Positions 1-12,991 of a stretch of DNA of 64,000 nucleotides are shown piece by piece; position 1 is the first letter of the stretch, and every line of letters starts with the position of its first letter. A program made the translations under genes and the position numbers. Source of the stretch: Polytrichum commune (lineage: Eukaryota > Streptophyta > Polytrichopsida > Polytrichales > Polytrichaceae); the NCBI GenBank assembly GCA_950295325.1, contig OX485808.1, forward strand, positions 26,556,527 to 26,620,526, in the 5' to 3' direction. The notes under the pieces were generated by a model. It saw nothing but the letters and a program-made list of their open reading frames with translations. It searched no databases and was not told where the DNA came from.

Positions 1-1084
1 AAGGCTAACCAACTAGTTATATAATAAGTAGGCCTAGCCACTAGACCCGACACCACCCTAAATCCGGTCTCCCCCAAAAATACATGAGGCCCACGGCCCC
101 ACCCCGCCTTGGTGGCAAGCACCACCCCCGCCCCCCACCCCACCGCCACCTAGGATCATTGAGGCCCTTGGATGGGCCTTGGTGGATCAACGGTCCGGAT
201 GCACCATGAAGAATCTCATATATAGCGCTTCAGTGACACAGCAACTGAACCGGCAAAAATGTGTGAATCTAGCCAAAAAAGGTGTAGAAATAGCGATACC
301 TTATATTTAATAAATATTTAATAAATATATATATAATTTTTTCATTTAAAATTCTATTGATTAAGTTTTAATATAAATAATTTGTTAGATAAGGTATTGT
401 ATTTTATAAAATCTATAGATAATATGTATAATTTGTCCAAAATAGGTTATCGTCAACATTATGGCTTACTCTATGGTTATCCAATCGCCCTATACGGAGA
501 CCTTCAATCACCGCCACTTGCCATGGGCGAAATCTACTTGCGGAATGCGACCTTATAGGATATCTCGCATTCCATTACATCGTTTGGATGACTTCTAAAA
601 AGGAGAATAAATTGATGATGAAGACATTGAAATTTCTTGGACTATTCACAAAATTCGGAGGTTCCTCTACCATCTGAATATATAATGCTTCGAAAGCAAG
701 TTCGATCTACATCAAGTCTTAGACACATAACGTAAGATACCTAAATTGGATATGAATGTAGATAAGGTATAGTCAGGATTTTTCTTGTGATATTACTATA
801 TATTCATATTTTTGTATTATTACAGATATCATTGTTCATATGGCCCTGATGACCATAAAAACAAAAAAATTCAGACAAAATCATAAATAAGGATCTCTTA
901 TATGATATTCTATTAAGATTTTGGCTAAACCTGTGGACACGGTAGAGATAGCCTATTTCCATGAAGAACACACCTGAATCGATAGAACACCGGCGCATGA
1001 CGCATGGCATTCACTACGCGATGGTCGGATTCCTTGAAAACCTATATCGACAATAGGTTGAAAAGCGGCCTTAGTGCAAGTCAA
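1..1084. other. Non-coding, no gene recognised
   Basis: The first 230 bases are GC-rich and full of C runs; the rest is AT-rich. Only short open frames with no family resemblance are present. I see no promoter, RNA gene or repeat boundary that I can defend. Confidence 0.5.
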
Positions 1085-1640
1085 ATTTATGATGAACATT
1101 ATCAAGTGTTTGCGGATTGATCACACACGGGTTCTCTAATGCACAAGGATAATACTTTCCTTTTGAAAAACATTCGAAACATTGAGCGTATATTTTTACG
1201 AAATAAGTGGAAACGACACACTGACGAAGCGAAAAATGTTGATTCGTGTATTACAGAAAAAAAAAATGATGTTTTTGTTTTACAAGAGTCAAGTTTGTGG
1301 ATGGAAAGAATACGACATTTGTGTTGGGTTAGCAATCACCCGAACAATTCAATGTCATATTAGAATATGGTGATAAGTCCGCTATATGTATGGATTCTAC
1401 GTTTGAAACTAGTACGTGCAATTATTTTCTCTACAGACTTATGATATTCGATGTTTGCCGCAATAGGTTATCATGATGGATTACCGCATGGATTATAACA
1501 AACAAGCAGAATTCCGAAAGACTCATTATTTTCTTTAAGCCTTTGGTGGAGAAGTTGCGAGCGGCCCGACCAGGATGGCGCCCAAATGTTTTTATTGTTG
1601 ACAATAATGAGGCCGAACACAACGCTTTGATATACGTATA
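1085..1640 (+). pseudogene. Decayed MULE-type transposase fragment
   Basis: Conceptual translation across frames gives a string of motifs in the order of the Mutator-like (MULE) transposase core. First comes a DVFVLQE-like segment near 1268. Then comes MDSTFET near 1390, equivalent to the usual DSTFGT. This is followed by an AWIITNKQ segment near 1490 and a GWRPNVFIVDNNEAEHNAL segment near 1572-1626, matching the W-x-P-x-x-FIVDDA-x-x-E block. The frame is broken by at least one stop around the 'IP' position before AWIIT and by a shift near 1370-1385. No intact ORF exceeds about 86 codons. This is a dead element, not a working transposase. The family call rests on motif order; terminal repeats were not found. 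Confidence 0.6.
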
Positions 1641-4600
1641 GTAAATTTTTAATGTTGTATGAGTTTAGCCTATCTAATTTAAATTTTGGTTGATCTTGAT
1701 ATAGCCTATCTAGAATCCATATCATCTTCATTTTGGTTTAAGTATATTCTATCCGGATATATTATTCTAGTATGTTTTTTTATAGCCTATCTAATGTTTT
1801 TATCATTTCCAGTTTAATTTACCTTAGCTAATTTTTAGTACTCTTCATTCTAGTTAGTTATTTTATTTCATTTTATATGTAGATGCATATTTTGAGAGGA
1901 GATGTCCATATATTTATGTCAATGGCATGTATTGAAGTGTTGAAAAATAAATGCTTTGGCGATGATGAGATCGGATGAAGAATCTCGAGATTTGGAAATT
2001 GGGGTAGGGTTCTTACAAAAAGATAACACAATTGAAGTGGATGAAGATATTCTTCATGCAAAGGTAACAAAAGATTATAAGAAATTTAAGGATTGATAGA
2101 ATGAAACGGATTACGCATGGTAAAGCACGCTAGGTCCAAATTTCGTGCGTTATTGAATCGGATGTCGGAGTTGTGTCTCACGGATTACCAAGGCATATTA
2201 CATCCAGAAACCCAATTTGCGAAATTAGATACGGGTATGGGTAATTCAATCCGTAGAAAATAAGGATGGTATGAAATATCAAAAAGACCTCGCAAATTGA
2301 ATATTTAGTTAGATTGATTGTTAATATCTCGGTATATCTAGGATAATTGTATTGTTTTAGGATGTTTTATCTCTTTACATATTATTGTAGGCAAATATAT
2401 TCATAATCATATATAATAGATAATTATATTTTTCCATATATCTTATTCAATTATAGGATCCCTTATTAATATATTTATCTTTGTAAATGGAAAATTATAA
2501 AAATTATAAATAGAATATTGGTGTTTTACAGTTTGAAGATAATATCAAAAACAACAAATATAAGGTATACTCAGAAAATGTTTACTTTCTGAATATATCC
2601 TATTTATATGTTTATCTATGAAAGTGGAAAAAATAACCATTATGGATAAGATATTGTTGTTTTATACTTTATATATAATATGGAAGCAAAAATGATAAGG
2701 TATACCCAGAATATGAATACTCTCTGGCTATAGTCTATCTTACAACCTATAGAATACCTTATCCATATGTATATCTTAGAAAGTACAAAAATATAACCAT
2801 TATGGATAAGGTATCGGTATTTTACACTACCATTACTACATTCAGATTGCTACATCTTCTCATTTTTATTCATTTTGTTCATCTTCTTTGTCTACAAAGT
2901 CTGCTTCGTCGCTATTTTCGGGCTTTGGCGCCCTCCAATCGATGCCATCATCGGTTATTCAGGATTGTGATTCCCGAGCCAATGTCGTTCCCCTCTCAGC
3001 TTTGAGGGCACGAATGTTCGAAGAAGATGTGCGAAGACGGGCTTTCAACATGACATAATGGTTAATGAAAGCCTCAAAGTTTTGAAAAAACTGCATCTTT
3101 TTATAAACATGCGATATGGTATTATAGTCTGCAAGTTTATGAAAAGCAAGATCGCGGATATTCGCGGATTCTTTAATTTCGTACCGTTCGCGAATAAATG
3201 CGGGTGCAAACACAGACATATATGGCAATCTCCACTTAGTTATCCGGTTACGAATTTGTTTGCTGCGCTTGAACGCCGTCTATGTGGCTGGATCTAAAAT
3301 AACATCACTCCACGCCGCAAAGCCTAAATTACCTTTAACCAACCGGATAAAAAAACAATGTAAGAGGGGGTAATTGCTCTGACAAAGGATTTTTAGCCGC
3401 ATCGCGAAGCATATTGTCCCACTGTCGTACGGCGGCGATAGCCCACCTCAACTTTGTCTTTGCGTCTTGCCGTTTCGCGACGCTCAACTGGATTGAACAA
3501 ATCGCAAAGATTGTTCCTTCGATTATTTTCTACCGATGTAGTACGCGTTCTTGTGAGGCCCGCCATTCGCGGACTACCTCCATTGCCACCGCCTTCAACA
3601 TCAATAAAACAATAATTATTTATTATTGTTTTTAAAAATTTTGTTTACTTACGTAATTTCTTTTACACTCCACCCAAAGACAATAGAAATTTTTTCGGGC
3701 ATCTTTTCCTCGAATAATCTAATGCACATTCATTTGAGCGATACCGTCGGCAGAGAGGTTACATTCACGCAAATGCGGTAAGCCTTCGGAGGCATCGTCG
3801 TCGTCCATAAGATTGAAATCCTCTTGCACCTCTTCATTCATTGCATTATTCTCTCCCGTTGCCTTAATAAGGGACGATAATGAAGCCAAACTCACATGGA
3901 TGGGTGAAACATCTCCAAAAGAGACAAAGTTTATGATAAAGTAACGCAAATTTTCAATTCCTTGGATTACAAATGAAAAAAATAAAAAAAAACCCCATCT
4001 TTGCTACTCAATGAGTGGTAAAGATGGTTGAAAAATTATCTTGCAAATAACCTTGCACTGAAGTTGTAATGGTACATTCCTAAAGGAGAATGCCCACTAT
4101 TGTTGGGGGAATTGGTTCGGTATTAAGAGCCATGCGAATTTCAGTGGTTATTGCAGTTCCAATAATTGGAATATTTGCCATAATTCTGTACAAAAACTCC
4201 AAAAAAATTCACATTTAGTCAATGAATGAGATAAACTAACCATTAGTTACAAAAAAACCAGTTAAGTTTGAGAAATAACAAGTTAGAGTTCAAGAGAAAG
4301 AAATCTATTATTTTATAGAAATTTATTAAATAATAATGATTATAAAATAAAAAATGTCAATATGTAACCGGTTGGATTAGAAAATATGATTCATATTTTT
4401 GTTTCATGACTACTACTTCATGACATACATGAAGTTAAGTGATATCCATGAGTACTTTAGTTTCAAACAGAAGTCATATTGTTTCTGTTGTTGCAACCAA
4501 TTCAGTTTGAGATATAACAGTTCAGTTTGAGAAATAACAGTTTCGACTGTGTGGATGAAAATGCATAGCGGTTGCAAGAATGTTAGCGGAAGGGGAGGCA

Positions 4601-5520
4601 GGGGAGGTCGCCATAGCCAGGAGACAACATGGTCTTGTGCTTCAAGTTTCTTTGACAATAACGTACAGAGTCCAACCATACGTACAGAGTCCAAGATCTT
4701 GCCTCCAGGTTGATATGGAAAATCTACCTATATATAGATTATTGCATGCAAGTTGGATATCATGGCCAACAAGACATTGATAGTTCACTTTGAGAAATAT
4801 TAGTTAAACTAATTTGCATCCGTAGAGACTAGCTGCCAACAAGACATTGATACTCGGCCAAGTAGAAAACAAATTTTGAGAAATAAATTGAATGCGCCTC
4901 TCTATTCAGTCTTAATTGCTGGAAACAAATTTCATTTAGCAGACCCATAGTTGTGTACAATCTATTGCCTCAAAGTGGATTCTAGAGTTCATAATTACAT
5001 GTGCTAAACATAAGTAAGATAGAGGCGTTTAAATGCACTAAACTTTTCACTCCGTAGCCACTTCTCCTAGGATATGAAACACATAATTAGTGTGATATGA
5101 GTAGTGAATCCAAATGCAAGTGGAAGATTTCAAAACAAATGAGGGCCAACATTTGCCACAAAACACAAAACAATATATTGGAGGGAAAAAATGCAAGGAG
5201 AGTGATATGAGAAAGAATGTGAGGTGAAAGTCACTACAAGGAAAGTGGTCCTATTTGACATGTGGCCCATGACATGAAAAACTTTCATGTTCGAGTTTTG
5301 AGCTCCGCGCTTGAGTTTTGAACTCCGTGACATATTTCTTACATGTGTGGGAATTATGTCACTTTCATGTCATGCAAAAGGTCCGTGAAGAAATATTCTA
5401 TCTTTATTTAGTTTTTTAGATCTTCTAGGTAGATCTAGACCTAGATGTGAGTCACCTTCTTCATTAATTATTAAGGTAGGAGAGAGGCAATTACCGCATA
5501 CAAGTGTATCTTTCATTCAT
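1641..5520. other. AT-rich intergenic DNA with probable transposon remnants
   Basis: No intact gene is seen. Short frames on both strands (for example around 2960-3630, which is locally less AT-rich) look like degraded element sequence but I cannot assign a family. The phrase 'tagcctatct' recurs around 1660, 1700 and 1785, with related forms near 2730 and 12160, suggesting shared repeat ancestry. Confidence 0.4.
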
Positions 5521-5524
5521 CCAA

Positions 5525-5960
5525 CATTGAAATAATAGATCGTAAATAATAAACTCTATATATTTCATAATAAATAATAAACAATCTATTATAAACATTA
5601 AATTAACAATAACTGACCATAAATAGTAAATAAGTTACTTTAACCAGTAACTATTAAATAGTAAATATTCTAAATATATAATTATATTAAATAGTAATAA
5701 TAGTAAATAAATAGTAAATGATATACTATAAAAGTAAATAATAATATCATACCATAAATAGTAAATAATAATCTATAAACATAAATAATAGACAATAATA
5801 ATAAATAATGGACAATAAACAATAAATAGTGGGCAATAAACAATAAATAATAGATAGTAAATATTAAAAATAAATATCATAAAGTAAATATTAGACAATA
5901 AATAGTAAAAGGAAGGCAGTAAATTATACACAGTAAATAGTGACTAGTAGAGAGAAAATA
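5525..5960. repeat. AT-rich degenerate simple repeat (TAAATA/AATAG units)
   Basis: About 430 bases consist almost entirely of irregular reiterations of words such as taaatagtaaa, aataataa and aacaataaat. There is no fixed period, so it reads as a degenerate low-complexity microsatellite rather than a satellite with a defined unit. Confidence 0.75.
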
Positions 5961-6002
5961 ATGGCCTTAGTCTAGAAAGGTTTGAAGCACTCCATGTATA
6001 TC

Positions 6003-6190
6003 ATGTATGATGTGATGACTTAGTGGCTAAGGCACATGTGTGGGTGTCACAAGGTGCAAGGTTCGAATCCCTTGGCCGCCACTCTTGGCCTTGCCATCTA
6101 GGTGAGTTGTAAGTGGTCTATTCTTGTAGGTGAGTAGGTTGAAGGTCATACCTATCTAGGAGGGGTTAGAAGGTGCGGACCTCCCAACCA
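6003..6190 (+). mobile_element. tRNA-derived SINE-like element
   Basis: The segment contains a pol III box A-like word, tgacttagtggctaagg (about 6015-6031), and about 30 bases later a perfect box B, ggttcgaatcc (6060-6070). After a short tRNA-like stretch the sequence continues into an unrelated body ending near 6190. The arrangement is that of a tRNA-derived SINE. It is not an intact tRNA: I cannot fold a convincing acceptor stem, and the body runs on past box B. The 3' end and target duplication were not resolved. Confidence 0.6.
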
Positions 6191-6651
6191 TCCATATTTG
6201 ATATTTAATGATAATATTACATTAAATAATTTATGTGATATATTAAATTAAATTACTTCTAAACTTTATCCATAATCATAATTTACCACCGTAGTAAAAA
6301 TTACTTGCAAAAATCTCATCTTTGTTAGATAATAGGATTGTTCCAAGATGACACGGTGTCCACAGTGGCTGCAACCTTCATGACATGTGTCTTGGTTGTA
6401 GAAAACTCTTGATTTTACTGTCCTTGTGGTGTGCAAATGGACCCCCTTTCCTAGTATAGTAGTGAGTGTAAGAGAAATACTCAAGAGGGGAGAGAAGAAC
6501 CCGGAGTGTTGGGAAAGAGGTGCTCACAAAAAGATGTTTGGGTGAGAGGGCAAAGAGCCTTAAATGGCTTAACAAAATGACTTGCTAATCTATTAAAAAA
6601 AATCGGATGAGTAGTCATGGGTTGGCAACCCATGATGCACCCACTTACTCA

Positions 6652-7216
6652 TAAAAATATCCAGACTAATAGTGATGGGTTGCCAACCCATGATGCACCT
6701 CTTGCTTCCATATGAGGCATTGTTTTTTTATATCTAACTCCTTTGTATTATCGCCTTAAGTATTTGATTAGGCTTGGATTAATTTGGAACTACTAAAGGT
6801 TGGTATTAGCGGAACCCTTGGGACAAGGAGCCGGCGACATAAGGTAATGTCTAAAATTGTTTAGCTCATCCGCAAAGATGGATGAGCTCTCACCAATGAA
6901 AATACTTGAGTGCCACGAATCCCCGGCCAGTGCCGAGGGCCGGGGATTCGTGGCACTCATGTATTCTCATTAGTGAGAGTTCATTCATCTTTGCGGATGA
7001 GATGAACTAGTTTAGATACTTCCATACGTCCTCGGCTCCTTGTCTGAAGGGTTTCAAAAATAACAAGTTTTAGTAGTTTTAAAAATCCTAGTCTAATCTA
7101 ATACTTAAGGCACCAATATAAAGGGGTATAGACATAAAAAAATAAGTAATGCCTCATATAGAGCAAGTGGGGGCATCTTGTGTTGCCAACCTATCACTAT
7201 TAATCCGGTTATTTTA
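6652..7216. mobile_element. Foldback/MITE-type element with two about 280-bp inverted arms
   Basis: The whole segment is one long inverted repeat centred near 6933. The inner arms are nearly identical: 6909-6928 and 6939-6959 are perfect complements (gagtgccacgaatccccggc on the left). Pairing continues outward through the 'gatgag' words, the ggctccttg words (6820s against 7035-7044) and the atgaggcatt words (6711-6720 against about 7150). It ends at tails related to TAAAA(A)TA..CC-GA-TAATAGTGAT. No coding capacity is present. Such a hairpin-forming non-autonomous element fits a foldback element or large MITE. The superfamily is unknown and no target duplication was confirmed. Confidence 0.75.
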
Positions 7217-7793
7217 AAGAAAAGGTAACATGGGCGGAGGTTAAATACCCCCTCACGAACTTTCGGAGGTATCAAATCCGGGTTGGGGCAACCTTCTAGA
7301 GAAATTTTCTAAACCCGACCGAAAATTGTTGTCTGCCTTGTCCAACTTCGAAAAAAACATTGCCCTTGCATTCTTGAAGGCCGCTTGACTACAAATCCCA
7401 TATTGAGTGCACTTCACCTTCAAGGTCTAAAATTCAATATATATATGTGCACTTCTAATTAGTAAATAAGCAATTGATTGGGATTTCATTCCGGAAGTGA
7501 AACCATCAATGAAGCACGTAATTAACTTGGAGGTCAAAAACATTACAAACTCCTCATTAACATTGAGGTTATAATTTTGTGACTTACTGTGAGCCAAATT
7601 TTTGGCCAATTAGTTTAACTATAGACATATAGTTGAGTCTTGGATGAAGTTCTTCAAGCGGATGAATATAGTTGAACTATAGGCTAGGAAGTTGGTTATA
7701 ACCATAGGCACGGCCGTAGGTGGCCTTAGTTGGTTATTGGAACTATCGTCTTCTTCCCCGCCGAGCTAAGAGGGCTGGTGAAGAGGAGGAAGT
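7217..7793. other. Non-coding spacer
   Basis: No ORF, RNA or repeat that I can support. Confidence 0.4.
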
Positions 7794-10300
7794 GTGAGCC
7801 CAAAATGGTGCTCACATGTGTTCTTAACTTTTCAAAACCATTAGAAGTTATGTTTTGATGTTTTATGATTATTCACAAAAATATAAAAAGAATGAAGCTT
7901 GAATGAAGTTATGTTTAGACCTTAGGCTCGTGTGGAGTAGTTGATTAAAAGTTTAGGGGTGTGAAGAAAATTCCTTAGTTAGGTGAGCGTAGTGTATGGT
8001 GAACCAATGGTGGCTCCTTGAGTTAAATGTTTGAATTAGAATCTATGTTGTGGGTTTAAGAGTTGAAAGCTTAAATGATAGGATGAGAGCCTACAAAGTA
8101 GGAAATGATCAAAAGATTTATCTTGAGCCTTGGGGGTGCTCACATACTCCCTTGAAGGCTTAAAGGATAGGATGAGAGCCTACAAAGTAGCAAAGGATCA
8201 AAAGGCTTATCTTGAGCTTTGGGGGTGCTCACCTACTCCCTCTCAACTCATTATATAAACCCTCATTCTTCCTTCTCTCATCCTCTCTTTCCTTTGTGCT
8301 CCTTGGCACCCCAGGTGTTATGAGTGTGGGTGTGTGAGAAGTAAGAAAGGAGCACGGGTGTGTGCAAGGTCTCGAGGTGAAGAACCATGATTAATTACCC
8401 TTGAAGTTAGTTGATACTTGTTAGGAGTAGTTTTTGGGTTGAGGCATTTAGAGCTTAGCTTGTTGTGTTCAACTTATAGAATTTAGACTTATATCATTTA
8501 AGTTTATAGTCATGAGGGGATAAGCTTAGTGAGGATTTGAGTGTGGGGGTTGTGAATTAATGTAGGAGGAAGGGAATAAATATAGAAAAACATTTTTCAA
8601 TGCTTGTACCCGTATTATGGAATAAATTGGTGTGCAAAAATTGATGGGGAATGAAATGGATTTGTACAAACATGGGAAGAGGGAGTTATATGAACATGAA
8701 TGTGATCCCCATTCCCTCACCCGGACTAGGATGCTTAAGGGTGGGTGGTTTGGCCTCACAGGAAGCCAGACATTACTTTGATCATTTTTTAGCGCATTGT
8801 TTAACTGATAGTTTTGTCTCCCTCGACACAGATTGTGTAAGGTCAATAGTTTAACTATTTTCTTAAGTAAACACCGCAGTGATTGCGGGTTACTGTTTTC
8901 TGTGAAAGAGCATTGTTATTATGAATGGAATTTGTTGAGTGACTGAGAGCGAGTCGAACTATGTCCTGGCTTTAGAGAGTGCGTGTGTATTGTGACACTA
9001 TAATATGGGAGTGTAACCTTGTTCAATGCGAGTACAATTGAGTGAATACATGGTCATGAACGTAATTCAGTGAGTGAGAATGTGAGTAAGAATCGAGTAA
9101 TATGATAAGCAAGAGAGTTGAGAGGGAAGAAGAATTATGGGTGAAAGCTATTGGCGAATGGAGTGGAACATTGTGCAACCATAATTAGAGCGAAGGCTCT
9201 CAAATATAGTTGAGTAATCTGGAGCGGAGAATTGAATAAGTATGAGAGTGAATAAGAGAATTTCCGAGATGAAGAAAGCAAAGTGAATTGCGAATGATGA
9301 ACTGAGAGTGAAAAGTGTGCGCATTCATATTATTGTGAGTAAATCGAGATAGACAAAGAACAAGAAGAATAAACAATGAGCGAGTAAGCGAGAGATCTCG
9401 ATCATAGTTGAATTCCCTGGAGTTGTGTGCCAGAAAGGGGAGAATGTCGAATGAAATAACTATTGTCTGACTGAGGATTACAGTTGTCTGAAACAAGAAA
9501 TAACATGTTAAGAGCCACAAGAGGGTGAAGTATAGTAGAACCATAAACAGAGGAGGGTAACTGAGATGTGGAGAGTAAGGAATTCCGAAGCCATCGGTGC
9601 AGAGTGATGGAATGTTGGCCGAGAGAGGGATTGGATATAGTGAAAACTATAATCGGGTAGCTCTGAGAGGGAGGTGTACCTGTGAGTGAGTGAGGGAGTT
9701 GAACAATCGTTTGGCAAAGCCAAGGGCGAGTTGAGATTATTGAGGGACAATTCCAATCACCCTGTGAGAGGGATGAATCAGGACAGTCAAGGGTTAGTCC
9801 GAGAAGGAAACTATTGGCTATAGTGTTACTTACTATAGGATGAGAGGAAGCCGAGAGGCCAAACGTCAGTCTGCAGTCGAATGATTGATTATTGTTGAAG
9901 CCTGTGAGAGGCAGAGAAAAGAAAAGCTAATAGTTCAGCCACATGAGATTATAATTGAATCCTGAATTTAGGCTGATAGGTTTATAATTGAGAAGAATAG
10001 AATTTATGAGAGAATCTCAATCAACTGAAGTGATGAGAAATCACTTCTGATCAATTGATTAAAGGAGGAATTGAGGTATGTAAGAGACATTGAATGAACT
10101 TAAGATAGAGTGAGTTTTGGAATATAAAGGAAATCTAGGCATAAGTTATTATAATCTTAATTAAAGTTGTAAATTGATAATTAGTCAAGAGATTAGATCT
10201 TTGAATATGAGATGCACATTAACACAATCAACTATTGTCTTGTGTGTTACCCTGGTTGTTGTTGTTGCAGGTTGTGCAGGGCGACCAAGACTATAGCTGA
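7794..10300 (+). mobile_element. Possible solo LTR / retroelement remnant
   Basis: The stretch begins with a TGTGAG-type start. It contains an internal tandem 89-bp duplication, then a TATATAA box at about 8253 followed by a CT-rich leader, and a long AT-rich body with frequent 'gagag' words. That layout (TG start, distal TATA, long non-coding body) is typical of a large plant LTR. No gag-pol coding frame, primer-binding site or second LTR was found, and no target duplication was confirmed. The element call is therefore tentative. The region shares short words with 17.6-19.05 kb in the opposite orientation. Confidence 0.3.
8070..8247. repeat. 89-bp tandem duplication
   Basis: Two head-to-tail copies, 8070-8158 and 8159-8247. 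Both contain ggatgagagcctacaaagta and a ttatcttgag..ttgggggtgctcac block, and they differ at a handful of bases. They lie just upstream of the TATATAA word at about 8253. Confidence 0.8.
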
Positions 10301-11261
10301 CCGTTAAGCTTTGTTAGTTGCATAAGTTGTGAGTAATGATTAAATATGAAGTTAAGGAATAAACAATTTGTCTTGTATTGGAATTAACATTGACCAAGTG
10401 ATGAAGGAATTGTTTTGATTTGAAGATGCATTGGCCAATGGTTACCAAAGACAATTGTGATACTCAAAGACTATTGTTCTTTCTTGACTATTGTTATACA
10501 AAATCCATAGCATTGGAAATATGTCCTCTACATAATTATTTGTAAAATAGGGTGGTGAATAATTCCTCCATTTTAGTAATCAGTAGAAAAAAATAGGGTA
10601 TTAGATATTGGATCCCCCCAAATGTGTGTAGTAGGATCAATAGAATAATTATGGGTTTGACTACTTGGATGAAGAATTGTGTAAATTTTGTCCCAATTTG
10701 AATGAAACGCGTTAGTATGGAAGGAAATGTTGTGGATTTTTTGGAGGGAAGGAATGTTGTGACTTCTCAATGGCCCTTGGTTTGCTTAGGGTCGGGCAAA
10801 CACAGTGGCGTGAAGGCGGTGAAGCGTTCGGGTAGGAGGTCTCGCGTTGGTGAAGTGTGGCGCATAGGCGGTAGGTAAAACACATTTTTTGGAATATTCT
10901 TCTTTGCTTCATAACGTTCATACAAGGTGTTTCATGAGCACCAAAGATTCAGCTTGTTCCGCTTGCATGCGGTAAGGTTGAATGTGTTTGTGAACACAAT
11001 TGAAGTAAATGTTTTCAATTCGTGTATTTAACTTTCTTTCATTTGAATGCAATCTTTTGTTTTTGGAGTACATAGTTGTGCAAAAAATAATGTTTTGTGA
11101 TAATTGATTGTGTTTCTTGTTTTGTTCTATCCGTTTTTACAACTTGTCTATGTTAGCTTGTACATTTTGTTATCTCCATGGTTATTGGTAACCTTTTAAA
11201 TAATATCCAAGTGTTATTGATTGTGTTTTGAACGGCATTTTGAACGGTTTAGCATTGGTAA
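10301..11261. other. AT-rich non-coding DNA
   Basis: No supportable gene. Short minus-strand frames around 10570-10920 carry no recognisable motif. Confidence 0.4.
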
Positions 11262-11899
11262 AACTAATTGAAACCGATTAAATGACAAGATGGATGCTAT
11301 GGAACGTTTGTTGCTCACATAGTCAACTTTGCAATGCTATAGTATTCCGTCTACTATTTGGTACTTGTACAATTTATAAAAAAAAAATGATACCAAAAAT
11401 TAGCCTTTCGAAACAATTACAAATAAATATAAGGTGTTAAAAAATACGTCAAAGTAGCTTTATATCTACATATAGGGAGGGAAAAAATATTGAGAGGTGC
11501 ATAAATATCCCCCCATTAAATACCCCATTATCACACGTGGTTACAAAATGTAAGGAGGTGTGATCCCCCCCGTGCGATATAACTAATTGAAACCGATTAA
11601 ATGACAAGATGGATGGTATGGAACGTTTGTTGCTCACATAGTCGATTTTGCAATGCTATAGTATTCTGTTCATTATTTGGTACATGTACAATTTATAAAA
11701 AAAATATGATGCTAAAAATTGGTCTTTCCAAAAAATTACAAATAAACATAGGGTGCTTAAAAATATGTCAAAACAACTTTATATCTACAAATAGGGAGGG
11801 AAAAAATACCGAGAGGTGCATAAATACCCCCCCATTAAATACCCCATTATTGCACGTGGTTACAAAATGTAAGAGGGTGTGATCCCCCCGTGGGGTTAT
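11262..11899. repeat. 319-bp tandem duplication
   Basis: Two direct copies, 11262-11580 and 11581-11899, both start with aactaattgaaaccgattaa and end in a gatcccccc word. They are about 90% alike by eye. No conserved ORF is maintained between them, so the repeat looks non-coding. Confidence 0.85.
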
Positions 11900-12770
11900 T
11901 TAGTTGAGAACAAAAACTTAATACACTGATCATTTAAAATTACCTTTGTCATTCTAATGATAGATTAGTGCAAGTGTTCATAAGATGACCAAAATGAACA
12001 ATGAAGATAGAATATAAAACATATAACAAAAAATTATATAAATACCATTTTTGTTTTTTAGGTAATATAATATAAGGTATAAATAAATGATATGTTATTT
12101 GGAATTAGACTTGTGGGACAACGTTCTGGATGGGGTATACTCATAAAATCATAAGTTTCTGACTATAGCCTATCTGAATTATTGTAATAATTTATCCTCA
12201 TCACATATTGTATTATCTTTAAAATCACATGGTGTATATTATTTATTTTTAAATTAATATAATAATAATAATATTGAATTGATTTTTTTAGTTCACCAAT
12301 TTATCATTAGGTGATATATATTATTTTGACATATTACAAATGTTTGAGCAATCACATCCGTGCATAATAAATGAATTATGAACAAAAAAAAAGGTCTATG
12401 ACAACATGTCATAATTATATATTGCACACATTGAAATCTTGCGGTATTTATCAAAATAAGCATGTGGAATTCAAAGCCACATCATGGCCTTGGAAACAAC
12501 TCATGGGAGGTTAGAAAATAGGCTTAGAGCATCCAAGGTCAATCATTGCCCCGCGTCACTGAGGCGCAAATTAGGGAGCCGGCCACAATCTGAGCTGTTC
12601 ACTTCTAAACATTCATCCAACGGTTCAAAATATCCTAGGTGGCGGGCGCCCATGGTCGGGCACGGGTCCCAAACGCGGGCGGGCATGCAAGGTCCGGCAC
12701 GGGTCCCGGAACGCAGCTCCCCAATAATTGCAGTCCAAATTAATTGATGTCCAAATGCGTGGGAGTTACT
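11900..12770. other. Non-coding spacer before the membrane-protein repeat
   Basis: AT-rich to about 12470, then a GC-rich patch (12480-12750). Frames on both strands in that patch overlap each other and lack family features. Confidence 0.4.
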
Positions 12771-12991
12771 CAGTGCGTTCTTCATGTTCTCCAACTTCTA
12801 TGACTTACATTTCCACAACAAAACTCGTGTCACTTAGCATATCTACGATGAAGCACGCTCACAAAACGGATTAGAAATCGGACCTCCGTGAGTTGATTAT
12901 AGTCATCGCAAGTGCGTGCCTGTTAATTCCTCAACTGAATATGGAGGTCCTCCCACTTGTGTTCACAATGGAGTGTGGAGCAGTCAACAAA

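Noticed and set aside
1051-1080. 'gcggcctta' word as a Harbinger end
   Set aside because: Lacks the CTTTACACTA core and has no partner.
6015-6075. Functional tRNA gene
   Set aside because: Boxes A and B are present, but no proper acceptor or anticodon stem can be formed; SINE is the better reading.
9200-9756. Two overlapping minus frames of 82-114 codons
   Set aside because: Low-complexity Leu/Ser/Phe composition from the complement of 'gagag' repeats; no motif.
12484-12794. Overlapping frames on both strands in a GC-rich patch
   Set aside because: Each is the shadow of the other, and the patch is absent from the second duplicated block.
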